Source: Rhodococcus oxybenzonivorans (GTDB taxonomy: Bacteria; Actinomycetota; Actinomycetes; Mycobacteriales; Mycobacteriaceae). Taken from it: a stretch of DNA of 64,000 nucleotides. Positions within the stretch are counted from its first letter, which is position 1. Each line of letters begins with the position of its first letter. Shown here in pieces: positions 53,577 to 62,527 of the stretch. The notes beneath the pieces were generated by a model. The model saw only the letters and a program-made list of their open reading frames with translations. It was not told where the DNA came from and searched no databases. The stretch covers positions 5,890,001 through 5,954,000 of the forward strand of contig NZ_CP021354.1 in the NCBI RefSeq assembly GCF_003130705.1, read 5' to 3'. The position numbers and the translations under genes were made by a program.

Positions 53577-54245
53577 TCAGTCCTGGCGTGCGAGGGCCTT
53601 CGCGAGTGCATCGTCCCGAGCGGACACCACCGCGGGGTCCCGGCCGGACAACAGGTCGAGCACGGCCTTGGGCCTGGACAGTGGTTCTCGGATGGTGTTC
53701 CTGGCCCTCGCGAACACACTGCAGTCGCAGCCCGCGTTGACGCCGTCGGCGTCGATGCCCGCGTCGCGGCACAGCGCGACGGCCCGCGGCACGTGGAATT
53801 CCTGGGTGACGACCAGAGCCTTCGTCACACCGTACGTATGTATGGCCCGCACACACGTGTCGTAGGTATCGAGCCCATAGGGGTCACCGACGATCACATC
53901 TCGGTCGATGCCCTTCTCCACCAGGTACTCCGTCATCGCCGCGACCTCGTCGCCGGACCTCCCGCCCGCGTCACCCGACACGAGGACCGCACGCGCGCGG
54001 CCGTCCTTCACGAGCTGGACGGCGACGTCGAGCCGGCCGGACAGGTACGCCATCGGCTTGCCGTCACGCACCTGCGCACCGAGGACGATTACCACGGGAG
54101 CTGCCGGAGCATCCTCGAGGTCATAGATGTGGCCGGTGGCCTGACGCGACACCCAGACCGTCGACGCGGCCACGACGACTCCGGCGAGGATCCCCGCCAC
54201 CGCTCCCACCCCGAGCATGCGGCGGAGCCACCGTCGTTTCCCCAT
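53577..54245 (-). CDS. YdcF/SanA-family membrane protein (DUF218)
   Basis: This 222-residue protein has one N-terminal membrane helix (about 12-34) and a DUF218 domain: 'PVVIVLGAQVRDGKPMAYLSGRLD' (in part), 'VSGDAGGRSGDEVAAM', 'DTYDTCVRAI' and 'VTQEFHVPRAV'. Relatives such as SanA affect envelope permeability or vancomycin resistance. The active region should face outside. ATG 54245 gives the usual basic start before the helix; the long open frame before it is not family-like. Confidence 0.82.
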   Translation of the reverse strand: MGKRRWLRRMLGVGAVAGILAGVVVAASTVWVSRQATGHIYDLEDAPAAPVVIVLGAQVRDGKPMAYLSGRLDVAVQLVKDGRARAVLVSGDAGGRSGDEVAAMTEYLVEKGIDRDVIVGDPYGLDTYDTCVRAIHTYGVTKALVVTQEFHVPRAVALCRDAGIDADGVNAGCDCSVFARARNTIREPLSRPKAVLDLLSGRDPAVVSARDDALAKALARQD

Positions 54246-54310
54246 GCGGGTATCCAACCACAGGCCGGCTCGCCGACCCGCGGATGTTTCTACTACCCCG
54301 GCTCGGTCCC

Positions 54311-54691
54311 TCAGGGAACCGAGACGGCGTGTGTGTGGGACTGGACCGCCTGCCGAAGTTCCGACCGAGAAAGGGTGCGGGAACCGCACGCGCACCGAGC
54401 CGGTATCTGATCGTCCTCGAATCTGGAGGCGTCGAGCATGTCGATGTAGTCGGTGCCGGGTCGATCGCCATGGTGTCCGGTGCCCGCCCGATCACGTGAT
54501 CCGTGGCCCCCGGGACCACCCCCGGCGACGACCACAGGGCCCTCGTCCGTCCGGTACACGGTGGCAACGCGGTGACTGGCCGGGCAGGTCACCCGGACGA
54601 TGGCGTGATCACTGCGTTGCGTACCGAGCGACTCCACTGCTGTCCGCGCAAGCCTTCGACGATCCGTCGGTAGAAGTTGTTCTGTGTCCAT
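54311..54691 (-). CDS. Hypothetical protein with CxCG motif
   Basis: This 126-residue protein has 'HAIVRVTCPASHRVATVYR' and a C-terminal 'ARCACGSRTLSRSELRQAV', a pattern resembling a small zinc-ribbon regulator or topological domain seen in actinobacteria. The middle is Gly-rich. ATG 54691 is preceded by GGAATGTCT, not a strong site. It lies between the FUSC and YdcF genes on the same strand. No family is recognised with confidence; it could be spurious. Confidence 0.5.
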   Translation of the reverse strand: MDTEQLLPTDRRRLARTAVESLGTQRSDHAIVRVTCPASHRVATVYRTDEGPVVVAGGGPGGHGSRDRAGTGHHGDRPGTDYIDMLDASRFEDDQIPARCACGSRTLSRSELRQAVQSHTHAVSVP

Positions 54692-54741
54692 ACAGACATT
54701 CCACACCCGATCGGCGCGTACTTGAAGGGTATTTCGCAGTT

Positions 54742-56166
54742 CTACGCACTCGACCGGGACACGTGGTGGTCGTCCGTGCGACTGATGGCCACGGCCGACA
54801 CGATCACGCCGATCACCACGCCGACCAGGGTGTCGATAACCCGACTGACCGCGATGCCGGGGGTGACTGCCGACCCCAGACCGGTGAGCAGCAAAGCCAT
54901 CGGGGTGATCACGACGGACGCGAAGCCGTAATTCCTGATGACGACGAGTTCGGTCGCCGTCTGCAGTACGACGATCACGACCACCGTCTGCCAGTATCCC
55001 AGAGCCGCGGCGATCAATGCTGCCGCGAGGACTGCGCCGGCTAGATTTCCGGTCAATCGCTGGATCCCGCGCTGCACCGTCTGACTGAAAGTCATGCCCT
55101 GCATGGCCGCCATCGCACCCATCGATGCCCACAACGGATGCTCCAACTCCACAGTGAGGCAGAAGCATCCGGTGAGGAGCGCTGCCACCGCAATGCGGGC
55201 AGCAGTGACCGCCGCGTCCCGTGACCGCAGTCGGCGCATGCCGTCCGGAAGGAAACGGCCGGGCGCCGGCAGATCTCGATCGGGACCCTCGACCCCGGGA
55301 AGAACACTGCGGCGCTTCACCTTGCGAAGTTCGCTCTCGTATTCGGCGAGGGTGTGCAGGGTGGCGCAGTCTCGATCCGACGTCCACCGCTCGACCACCG
55401 TTTCCGCGTCGGCGAGCAGGACGGAGAGTTGACGAACGTGCGCGTCCTGGCGCCTGCCGGTGTGTGCCAGCACCTCCCACGCACGATCGACGGCCCGGCG
55501 GGCAGAGGTCAGAGTTTCGCCCTCGCACTCACGACCCAGTTCCGACACCGCCGCGAGTGCCCTCGCCACCGCGAGCCGCGCAGGTCCGAGCGGAAGGAAG
55601 AAATAGGGCGTCATGACGGCGAGCCACCCGACGGCCACTCCCCCTGCGACAGCGGCCACAGCCGGTCCCACGTCGGAGAGAGACCTGGCATACCCGACTG
55701 CAGCGGTGGCGGCGAAGATCAGGATGACGGGACCGGGGCCGGCGATCCGGAAGGCGGTCAGCAGCCAGGCAGCGGCACCCGCGGCCACCGACATCAGGGC
55801 GATCTGCCACCACACCGCCCAGCCGGCCGCACCGAGCAGTGCGCCGGCAGCGACGTAGACAACCAAGGCGATCCCCACGAAACCGGCCTTGCGGGCGAGC
55901 TGCGGATACGGCTCGTACCGCCCGAATGCCGCCGTCAGCGCACCGAGCGCACCGAGTCCCGCCAGGTTTCCGTGCCCCAGCAGTCCGCCCAGCACCAACA
56001 CCAGCGCTGTGGCCGCACCCACGCGTATCGCCGGCGCGATGGTGGCGTCGACCGGGTGAACCTCGAGCGCTCGACGCCAGGTGGCGGGGGTCACCGAATG
56101 CTTCAGCGCAGTGCGGCAGTGCGCGAGTCGACTGCTGTCGGGTACGCATCGAGGGAGAACCTGCAT
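54742..56166 (-). CDS. FUSC-family inner-membrane protein
   Basis: This 474-residue protein has two sets of about five to six helices separated by a cytoplasmic region (about 210-310), the FUSC (fusaric acid resistance / aromatic acid exporter-like) layout. The second half shows 'PLWASMGAMAAMQGMTFSQT' and 'RLTGNLAGAVLAAALIAAAL'. It may export a weak acid or a cell-wall precursor. It diverges from a MarR gene over 66 bases with a palindrome between, suggesting MarR control. The start is ATG 56166. Confidence 0.8.
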   Translation of the reverse strand: MQVLPRCVPDSSRLAHCRTALKHSVTPATWRRALEVHPVDATIAPAIRVGAATALVLVLGGLLGHGNLAGLGALGALTAAFGRYEPYPQLARKAGFVGIALVVYVAAGALLGAAGWAVWWQIALMSVAAGAAAWLLTAFRIAGPGPVILIFAATAAVGYARSLSDVGPAVAAVAGGVAVGWLAVMTPYFFLPLGPARLAVARALAAVSELGRECEGETLTSARRAVDRAWEVLAHTGRRQDAHVRQLSVLLADAETVVERWTSDRDCATLHTLAEYESELRKVKRRSVLPGVEGPDRDLPAPGRFLPDGMRRLRSRDAAVTAARIAVAALLTGCFCLTVELEHPLWASMGAMAAMQGMTFSQTVQRGIQRLTGNLAGAVLAAALIAAALGYWQTVVVIVVLQTATELVVIRNYGFASVVITPMALLLTGLGSAVTPGIAVSRVIDTLVGVVIGVIVSAVAISRTDDHHVSRSSA

Positions 56167-56188
56167 TGCTCGAGCGTAGCGTATATTT

Positions 56189-56215
56189 CACTAGTAAAAT
56201 AGTTGTGAACTAGTG
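56189..56215. promoter_or_regulatory. Candidate MarR operator between FUSC and marR genes
   Basis: CACTAGT (56189-56195) and ACTAGTG (56209-56215) form a perfect inverted repeat, with a further match TTCAC-N12-GTGAA around it. It is AT-rich relative to its surroundings and lies between the divergent starts, where a MarR dimer could block both. Confidence 0.55.
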
Positions 56216-56232
56216 TGAGGTCGGTCGCTACC

Positions 56233-56757
56233 ATGGCTGTCATGAGCAGCACTTCCCGTCCGGACGAGGACTTCACCGACCGCGTCCGACGCGAGTGGGC
56301 TGAAACCTATCCCGAGGTCGATACCTCACCGATCGAGGTGATCGGGCGGATCACCCGCATCGGGTCGCGCGCGTTGCAGCAGTTGGACCATTCGCTCGAC
56401 GAACACGGCGTCTCCCGTCCCGAGTTCGACGTGCTGTGCGTGCTGGCCCGGAGCGGGCGGCCGTTGCGGGCCAGCGAAGTAACCGCCGTGACCATGCTCA
56501 GCGGCGCATCCACCACCAAACACGTCGACCGGCTCGGCAGGCTCGGCCTCGTCGAACGCCTGCCCTTCGAGCGCGACGGGCGGGTGGTGATGATTCACCT
56601 GACCGACGCCGGGCGCGCGCTCGTCGACGCCGAGTTCCCGCGACGAATCGAGCGCGACAGGCGGCTGCTCGACGGTCTGGACGAGGACGAACGCGCGGTT
56701 CTGGCCGGGCTGCTCCGCCGCATCGCCACCAACGTCGAGTCCGGAGTCCACCCCTAG
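56233..56757 (+). CDS. MarR-family transcriptional regulator
   Basis: This 174-residue protein has a winged-helix domain ('LDEHGVSRPEFDVLCVLARSG' in part, 'VTMLSGASTTKHVDRLGRLGLVERLPFERDGR' in part). It is of the MarR class that senses phenolic or oxidative ligands and represses a divergent exporter. ATG 56233 is chosen; GTG 56215 would overlap the operator, and ATG 56242 is also possible. The gene diverges from the FUSC gene and stops 4 bases before the end of a converging gene. Confidence 0.85.
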   Translation: MAVMSSTSRPDEDFTDRVRREWAETYPEVDTSPIEVIGRITRIGSRALQQLDHSLDEHGVSRPEFDVLCVLARSGRPLRASEVTAVTMLSGASTTKHVDRLGRLGLVERLPFERDGRVVMIHLTDAGRALVDAEFPRRIERDRRLLDGLDEDERAVLAGLLRRIATNVESGVHP

Positions 56758-56761
56758 CCGA

Positions 56762-57235
56762 TCAGGGCATTTCGACGGTTTCGGCGCGGGCGATCTCGTC
56801 GAGCGCCCGCCGCAAGTAGTCGGTAGCGGGCACTGCGGCCGTGGCCGACAGGTCGGCGATCACCAGAACCGCCGCCTCGAACACGCATTCCGGGGATCGC
56901 GGGTTCTCCTCCACCTCGGTCACCCCGAGTGCACCCGTGAGCACGCTGACGAAGGCGTCGACCGGGACGAAGGGGAGCCACAGCGCGGCCGCGCGAGCGC
57001 AGCGCCCGAGCACGTCCTGCACATCTTCGCCGGTGAGGCCGTCGGGGTGGAGGGTCTCGAGCAGTTCCCGGACCACGGCTGCCAGCACCACCCGAACCTG
57101 TTCCGGCGGTGCCCCGGCCAGCTTCGCCGCTGCTTCGGTCAGCGCTGCCGTGTCCGAAGAGCGAGCAGCGGCGAGTGCGGTGTCGACCGCTTCGGCAATG
57201 TCACGGGCGACCGTCGGCCAGTGTGTAGGCCACAT
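56762..57235 (-). CDS. Hypothetical helical protein
   Basis: This 157-residue, Ala-rich, mainly helical protein has no membrane segment and no metal motif. I do not recognise the family. Its start is ATG 57235. It lies 42 bases downstream of the DUF72 gene on the same strand, so the two may share a transcript, and it converges with marR. The length and conservative codon use support a real gene. Confidence 0.6.
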   Translation of the reverse strand: MWPTHWPTVARDIAEAVDTALAAARSSDTAALTEAAAKLAGAPPEQVRVVLAAVVRELLETLHPDGLTGEDVQDVLGRCARAAALWLPFVPVDAFVSVLTGALGVTEVEENPRSPECVFEAAVLVIADLSATAAVPATDYLRRALDEIARAETVEMP

Positions 57236-57277
57236 CGGGTGATCCTCTTTCTCCGGGAGAAGTGCGCCATCACCCTC

Positions 57278-58117
57278 TCACGGCGGCCCGACACCTCCAT
57301 TCCCCCGCACGCGCTCGATCAGCCGGAGCGCATCGAACGGTGCATACCCCTTCATGTCGTTGTCGAAGTACACGAACACATCGAGCCCCTTCTCCATCCA
57401 CCGCTCGATCTTGCGTGCCCACCGGTCGAGCGCTTCGTCGTCGTAACCGCTTGCGTAAAGTTCCTTGTCGCCGTGCAGCCGGATGTAGACGAAGGTGCTG
57501 GTGGTCGCCTCCACCAACGGATACCGGCCCGCGGTGTCGGCCACCACGAAGGCGATGTCGTGGGCACGGAGCAGTTCGGTCGCCTCCGCCGTGTCGAAGC
57601 TGTGGTGGCGAACCTCGAGCGCGTGGCGTAGCGGGCGGTCGGCATCGGTCTCGAGCAGAACTCGATCGCCGGACAGCTTCTCGTCGTGGTGAGCCGCGAG
57701 CGCCGCCGCCTCCGCGGTAGTACGCGGAAGCTGGTCGAAGAAGGCACCCAGGCTCGACTCGTCGAAGGCGAGTGTCGGGGGGAGCTGCCACAGGAAGGGC
57801 CCGAGCTTGGGACCGAGCGCGAGCACACCCGAGGCAAAGAAGTTGGCCATTGCGCTCTCCGCATTCACCAGTCGCTTCATGTGGGTGATGTAGCGGCCAC
57901 CCTTGACCGCGAACACGAAGCTCTCCGGTGTCTCGCTCCGCCACTTCGCGTAGCTGGTGGGTCGTTGCAACGAATAGAACGACCCGTTGATCTCGATGGA
58001 CGTCAATCGCCCCGCCGCATAGGATAATTCCTTCCGGTGAGCCAGTCCCTCCGGATAGAAATCACCACGCCAGCCCGGATACGTCCAACCGGAGATACCT
58101 ATTCGGGCCTGCGCCAT
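57278..58117 (-). CDS. DUF72 (YecE-like) TIM-barrel protein
   Basis: This 279-residue protein has 'RIGISGWTYPGWRGDFYPEG' at its start, 'YSLQRPTSYAKWR', 'FVFAVKGGRYITHMKRLV' and a C-terminal 'DVFVYFDNDMKGYAPFDALRL'. This matches the DUF72/YecE family, a TIM barrel of unknown reaction. ATG 58117 is the start. No functional partner is evident nearby. Confidence 0.88.
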   Translation of the reverse strand: MAQARIGISGWTYPGWRGDFYPEGLAHRKELSYAAGRLTSIEINGSFYSLQRPTSYAKWRSETPESFVFAVKGGRYITHMKRLVNAESAMANFFASGVLALGPKLGPFLWQLPPTLAFDESSLGAFFDQLPRTTAEAAALAAHHDEKLSGDRVLLETDADRPLRHALEVRHHSFDTAEATELLRAHDIAFVVADTAGRYPLVEATTSTFVYIRLHGDKELYASGYDDEALDRWARKIERWMEKGLDVFVYFDNDMKGYAPFDALRLIERVRGNGGVGPP

Positions 58118-58199
58118 ATCACGACACTAACGGCGTTGCCCCTTGCGCGTGATCGCTCCCGGGGAGAAGCATGGGACGGACCACAACCGAGGAGGCCCC

Positions 58200-58520
58200 A
58201 TGCCGAAATACCTCTGGCAGGTCACGTACTCATCCGAAGGCGCGCAAGGCCTCCTCACCGAGGGCGGCACCGCTCGACGCGAGGCAATCACACGGATGGT
58301 CGAAAGCATCGGCGGGACAGTAGAATCCTGCTACTTCGCGCTCGGCGGACGAGATCTGTTCGTCATCGGTGACGTACCCGACGAAGTCGCTGCCGCTGCT
58401 CTCGGCATCCGTACCGCCGCATCCGGTGCCGCACGGTCGGAGTCGGTCATGCTGTTGACGCCCGAACAGATCGACGACGCAGTACGGCGTGAGGCCGACT
58501 ATCGCGCACCGGGAAGCTGA
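58200..58520 (+). CDS. GYD-domain protein
   Basis: This 106-residue protein with a ferredoxin-like fold is of the GYD family: 'KYLWQVTYSSEGAQGLLTEGG' (in part), 'SIGGTVESCYFALGGRDLFV' and 'LTPEQIDDAVRR'. Function is unknown; relatives are thought to bind small molecules. ATG 58200 has AGGAGG at 58190-58195. It precedes the LLM gene by 58 bases on the same strand. Confidence 0.82.
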   Translation: MPKYLWQVTYSSEGAQGLLTEGGTARREAITRMVESIGGTVESCYFALGGRDLFVIGDVPDEVAAAALGIRTAASGAARSESVMLLTPEQIDDAVRREADYRAPGS

Positions 58521-58578
58521 CGGTCCGCCGAGTACGAGTCGCCGGAATGAATGACGAACAGGGGAGGTTGCACGCCAC

Positions 58579-59433
58579 ATGACAGAGACCACAGCGAATA
58601 CCCCGCAGCTCGGACAGTTCGGCGTATGGCGACACGCGGGCGGCCTACAGCCCGAGGTGGGCGCTGCAATAGAGAAGGCAGGCTACGGCGCCATCTGGAT
58701 CGGCGGGTCTCCGCCGGCCGACCTCGAGGTGGCGGAGCGCCTGCTCGACGCCACCTCCACGATCACCGTGGCCACCGGCATCACCAACATCTGGACTGCG
58801 CCCGCCGAAGAGGTCGCGGAATCATTCCACCGCCTCGAAAAGCGTCATGCCGGGCGTTTCCTCCTCGGGATCGGCGTCGGCCATCCCGAACAGCCGGGAC
58901 TGAACTACAGCAAGCCGTACTCCTCTCTGGTGAGCTACCTGGACGTCCTCGACGAAGCCGGAGTGCCGGCCGATCGCCGGGTTCTGGCCGCACTAGGCCC
59001 GAAGGTTCTGGAGCTGTCGGCGGCGCGCAGCGCCGGCGCGCACCCGTATCTGACCACTCCTCAACACACCCGCGAGGCCCGCGAACTCCTCGGCACCGGT
59101 CCGATACTCGCGCCCGAGCAGAAGGTCGTTCTCGACACCGATACCGCTCGGGCCCGCCCCATCGGACGGGCCGCCGTCGACAACCCCTACCTGCACCTGC
59201 GCAACTACGTGAGCAACCTCGAACGGCTCGGGTACACCCACGAGCAGATCGCCGACGGCGGCAGTGACGACCTGATCGACGCCCTGGTGGCTCACGGGGA
59301 CACGGAATACATCGCCGGACGCCTGCGCGAACACCTCGATGCCGGTGCCGACCACGTCGCTATTCAGGTGCTGCCGGCCGGGGACGATCCGGTTCCCGCG
59401 CTTCGCGAACTCGCGGCCGCGCTGGGGATCTGA
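58579..59433 (+). CDS. LLM-class F420-dependent oxidoreductase
   Basis: This 284-residue luciferase-like protein of the actinobacterial TIGR03620 type shows 'GQFGVWRHAGGLQPEVGAAIEK' (in part), 'GYGAIWIGGSPPADL', 'VATGITNIWTAPAEEVA' and 'LLGIGVGHPEQ'. Such proteins usually bind F420 rather than FMN and oxidise or reduce unassigned alcohols or ketones. The start is ATG 58579 with AGGGGAGG upstream. Coenzyme preference is inferred from the family. Confidence 0.82.
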   Translation: MTETTANTPQLGQFGVWRHAGGLQPEVGAAIEKAGYGAIWIGGSPPADLEVAERLLDATSTITVATGITNIWTAPAEEVAESFHRLEKRHAGRFLLGIGVGHPEQPGLNYSKPYSSLVSYLDVLDEAGVPADRRVLAALGPKVLELSAARSAGAHPYLTTPQHTREARELLGTGPILAPEQKVVLDTDTARARPIGRAAVDNPYLHLRNYVSNLERLGYTHEQIADGGSDDLIDALVAHGDTEYIAGRLREHLDAGADHVAIQVLPAGDDPVPALRELAAALGI

Positions 59434-59550
59434 CTTGCGCTAACGAAATAGTGTGACAGCACGTCCCGCATACCGGCAGAAGTCCGGCTCATCGGTCGGG
59501 GTAGGGTCCCCACTGAACGGCAGCCAGGACTGAACGCAAGGGTAGGAACT

Positions 59551-60957
59551 GTGCAAGAGCCAACGGCACGTCCAGTCGGCCCCTACGCCTCGGGACCGCC
59601 CGAAGCAGCCTTGACCGTCGACGCCGTCACCCTCGACCGGTTTCGCGGCGCGGAACTGTGGCGAGCGGTGGTCATCGGCGTCGTCGTCGTGGCCTACGTG
59701 CTGTTCTCCGTCGCCAGCTGGCCCTTCCGTCGCCGCGGCCGCACCCTCGCGGACGCGGCGTCGGAAGGATTGGTCGACGGGTTCGAGGTGCTGGGACCTA
59801 CCTTCGTGAAGGTCGGGCAATTGATGGCGTCGTCGTCCGGGGTGTTCCCCGCCCCGCTGGCCAACGCGTGCCTGCGATGTCTCGACGACGTCCCACCGGT
59901 ACCCGCTGCCGAGGCACGCAGGGTCATCGAGCAAGACCTGGGACATCCGGTGGACGCATTGTTCGCCGCATTCGACGACATCCCCCTTGCCGCCGCCTCC
60001 GTTGCGCAGGTCCACGCCTGCGTTCTGCACGATGGCCGGGAAGCGGTCATCAAGGTACAGCGCCCCGACATCTTCCGCCGCATGGTGGTGGATCTGCGCA
60101 CCGCGTACTGGGGAGCGCGAATCCTCGAGCGGCTCTTCGAGTTCTTCCGCATCGCCAACGCCACGGCCATCATCCGCGACCTGCACGCCGCCACGATGAC
60201 GGAGCTCAACAGCGCAGTCGAGGCTGATCGCCAGGCCCGATTCCGTACCAACATCGGGGCGTTCGGGGACAACAAAGGGGTCACCACCCCTGAGGTGTAC
60301 TGGGACTACTGCGGTCCCCACGTGATCTGCATGGAACGCATGTACGGACTGCCCCTCGACCGTTTCCCCGATCTCGCACACATGGACACCCGGATGCTGA
60401 TCCGCCGGGGCGTGAAGGTCTGGCTCGAATCGGTCATCGTCCACGGGCCCTTCCACGGCGACGTGCACGCAGGGAATTTGTGGGTGCTCGACGACGGCCG
60501 TATCGCGATGCTCGACTTCGGCATCGTCGGGGAGCTTCCGGAGTCGTGGCGTCAGATTCTCCGCGACATGTTCTATGCGACGCTGATCGACGGCGACTTC
60601 TCCCGGATGGCCCGCGGTATCCGGAGCCTGGGATACGTGACGGACAACCCTGCGACCGACGAGGAGGTCGGACTGCAGGTAGCGGCCGCCCTCGCGCCCC
60701 TCCTCGGGCGTGACCTCGGCGAACTGCGCCTCAGCGAGCTGATCATGGCGTTGGTCGGGATCGGCAAGAAGTGGGGTGTCGCGAGCCCCGAGGAGTTGGT
60801 GCTGTTCGGCAAGCAGCTGGGCTACTTCGAGCGCTACGCGACGGAACTTGCGCCCGGGTGGGTTCTCGGACAAGACCTGTTCTTGTTCCGCAACGTGTTC
60901 CCCGACGCGGTCGCGGCGAAGGCGCGGGAACTCGGCATCGAGCTACCGGACGAGTAA
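59551..60957 (+). CDS. AarF/UbiB/ABC1-family atypical kinase
   Basis: This 468-residue protein has an N-terminal membrane helix (about 38-57), the diagnostic KxGQ motif 'FVKVGQ' (87-90), 'AAASVAQVH' replacing the Gly loop, 'VIKVQRP' (K168), 'HGDVHAGN' (D304) and DFG (D322). These are ATPase/kinase-like proteins for lipid or quinone metabolism. Actinobacteria use menaquinone, so a ubiquinone role is unlikely. The GTG start follows AAGGGTAGGA. Its stop is one base from the converging TerD gene end. Confidence 0.85.
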   Translation: MQEPTARPVGPYASGPPEAALTVDAVTLDRFRGAELWRAVVIGVVVVAYVLFSVASWPFRRRGRTLADAASEGLVDGFEVLGPTFVKVGQLMASSSGVFPAPLANACLRCLDDVPPVPAAEARRVIEQDLGHPVDALFAAFDDIPLAAASVAQVHACVLHDGREAVIKVQRPDIFRRMVVDLRTAYWGARILERLFEFFRIANATAIIRDLHAATMTELNSAVEADRQARFRTNIGAFGDNKGVTTPEVYWDYCGPHVICMERMYGLPLDRFPDLAHMDTRMLIRRGVKVWLESVIVHGPFHGDVHAGNLWVLDDGRIAMLDFGIVGELPESWRQILRDMFYATLIDGDFSRMARGIRSLGYVTDNPATDEEVGLQVAAALAPLLGRDLGELRLSELIMALVGIGKKWGVASPEELVLFGKQLGYFERYATELAPGWVLGQDLFLFRNVFPDAVAAKARELGIELPDE

Positions 60958-60958
60958 G

Positions 60959-62518
60959 TTACCGCCCGGTGAGCGAATCGAGTACCGACGCACGCTGGAG
61001 CGGATCGGCGGGAAGCCGGTCGGGCGTGAGGATCCACTGGTTGCCCGTCCACGGGTCGGACACGGTGAGAACCCCCGAAGATGGAACTTGTTGCGCGAAT
61101 CTCTCGAGCACCGCGACACCGGGGTCCGTCTCCGCCGCACTGTCGTCGCCGACGATGATCAGGGACGTCCCCACTGCAGGACCGTGGTCGGCCAGATGGA
61201 CGATGCGCGCAGCATCCTCGGCTCCGTAGCCGTGCGGAAAATCGTTGAGGATGACGAGGCGTGGGGACGGCCTCGCATCCGCGATCCGGCTGTGTGCGGC
61301 CATTTCTGCAAGGTCGACGCTGTCCGAGAGTGCGGCGAGCCGTGCCGAGATGTCGGCGGCGGCAGTCACCACCGGGGCAGCCAGCAGCGCGGCGAGCGGC
61401 TCGGTGAGAGCGCGCAACGAACCGCTGATGTCCACGACTTCGAGCGTGGGCGTTGCCGCGGCGGATGCCACCAGCATGCGTACCGCCAGTGCGGCGACGA
61501 CCGGCGCGGCCTCCGCCGAGTCCCCGACGATCCACAGCGGGCGAGCCAGCGGATAGTGCACACAGAACGGCACCCGCAGGTCACCGAGATCGGGTGCGGA
61601 CAATTCGCCGAGCCGCAGACCGTCGGTCATCGCACTGCTCGCGTCCCGGGCCGACCACGAAGTCGATTCGAAGGTGGCCAGCGAGCGCGGCAGCAGCGGG
61701 TCGATGACGCGGAGTTCCTCGGCCAACTGCGTTGTCTCACCCGCGAATTTCGACTGCGCCTCGGCGAGGAGCGCGTCGTGACGTTCGTGGGCTCGGGCCT
61801 GCAATCCCGCCGCGGCGGGGCTGTTTCTCGTGGACTGGTCGGCCACCGACGCCGACAGCTCATCGTCCAGCCGGGCCTGGGCATAGTCGCGGGATGCCCG
61901 GAAGGAGGCGGCAGAGCGAGCTGCATCCTCGAAGATCATCCATGCCCGCTCGAACGAGTGGGCTGGGTCGAGGGGCACGGCGGCAGGCCCGGCAGGCGTG
62001 GGGGCAGGGACTGTCGGCTTCGGCTCGTCCACCTCGACCCCGTGCCGGGTGAGCAACTCCGCCAGGCCGCCGTCGTAGCCCTGCCCGACGGCCCGCACCT
62101 TCCACTCGTCGCCGCGGCGATAAAGCTCGAGGCAGATTGCCGCCGTCTCGCTGCCGACGAGCGGTACCTCGAAAGCGACCAGCGGAGCGCCGTGCTCGTC
62201 GGAGAGTGTGGCCGACAAACCGCTACGAGGGAGGGGTGTTCCCTCGTCGGCCGTCGGGTCCACACTCACCACACAGAGCACCGCCGAAGCGGTGCCGTCC
62301 ACCTCGCCTAGATTCAGCCGAATCACGTTGCCGTCGTCGAGAGTCACGCCGGTCGCGGATCGAGCGTTGTAGAACACGAAGTGATCCGACGACAGCGCGC
62401 GCAGGTTTCCGTCGACCACGAGCACCGACACGTCGATCGGGCTCGCGTTCACCGCCTGGAAACGCACCGAATGCGAAGGCAGCACCGTGTTCTGGCCGGC
62501 CGCGAGGTGAATCGTCAC
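60959..62518 (-). CDS. TerD domain fused to an FtsK-like domain lacking a P-loop
   Basis: In this 519-residue protein residues about 1-165 form a TerD domain ('ICLELYRRGDEWKVRAVGQGYDGGL' in part). After a Pro-rich linker (about 168-180) and a helical stretch (about 190-275), the C-terminal part (about 280-519) resembles an FtsK/SpoIIIE-type ATPase ('LRLGELSAPDL', 'PRLVILNDFPHGYGAEDAARI' in part), but the expected Walker A is replaced by 'WIVGDSAEAA'. TerD proteins bind Ca2+ and belong to stress (tellurite-type) systems. ATG 62518; 9 bases downstream of the next TerD gene, probably one operon. Confidence 0.8.
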   Translation of the reverse strand: MTIHLAAGQNTVLPSHSVRFQAVNASPIDVSVLVVDGNLRALSSDHFVFYNARSATGVTLDDGNVIRLNLGEVDGTASAVLCVVSVDPTADEGTPLPRSGLSATLSDEHGAPLVAFEVPLVGSETAAICLELYRRGDEWKVRAVGQGYDGGLAELLTRHGVEVDEPKPTVPAPTPAGPAAVPLDPAHSFERAWMIFEDAARSAASFRASRDYAQARLDDELSASVADQSTRNSPAAAGLQARAHERHDALLAEAQSKFAGETTQLAEELRVIDPLLPRSLATFESTSWSARDASSAMTDGLRLGELSAPDLGDLRVPFCVHYPLARPLWIVGDSAEAAPVVAALAVRMLVASAAATPTLEVVDISGSLRALTEPLAALLAAPVVTAAADISARLAALSDSVDLAEMAAHSRIADARPSPRLVILNDFPHGYGAEDAARIVHLADHGPAVGTSLIIVGDDSAAETDPGVAVLERFAQQVPSSGVLTVSDPWTGNQWILTPDRLPADPLQRASVLDSLTGR

Positions 62519-62527
62519 CGCCCTGCC

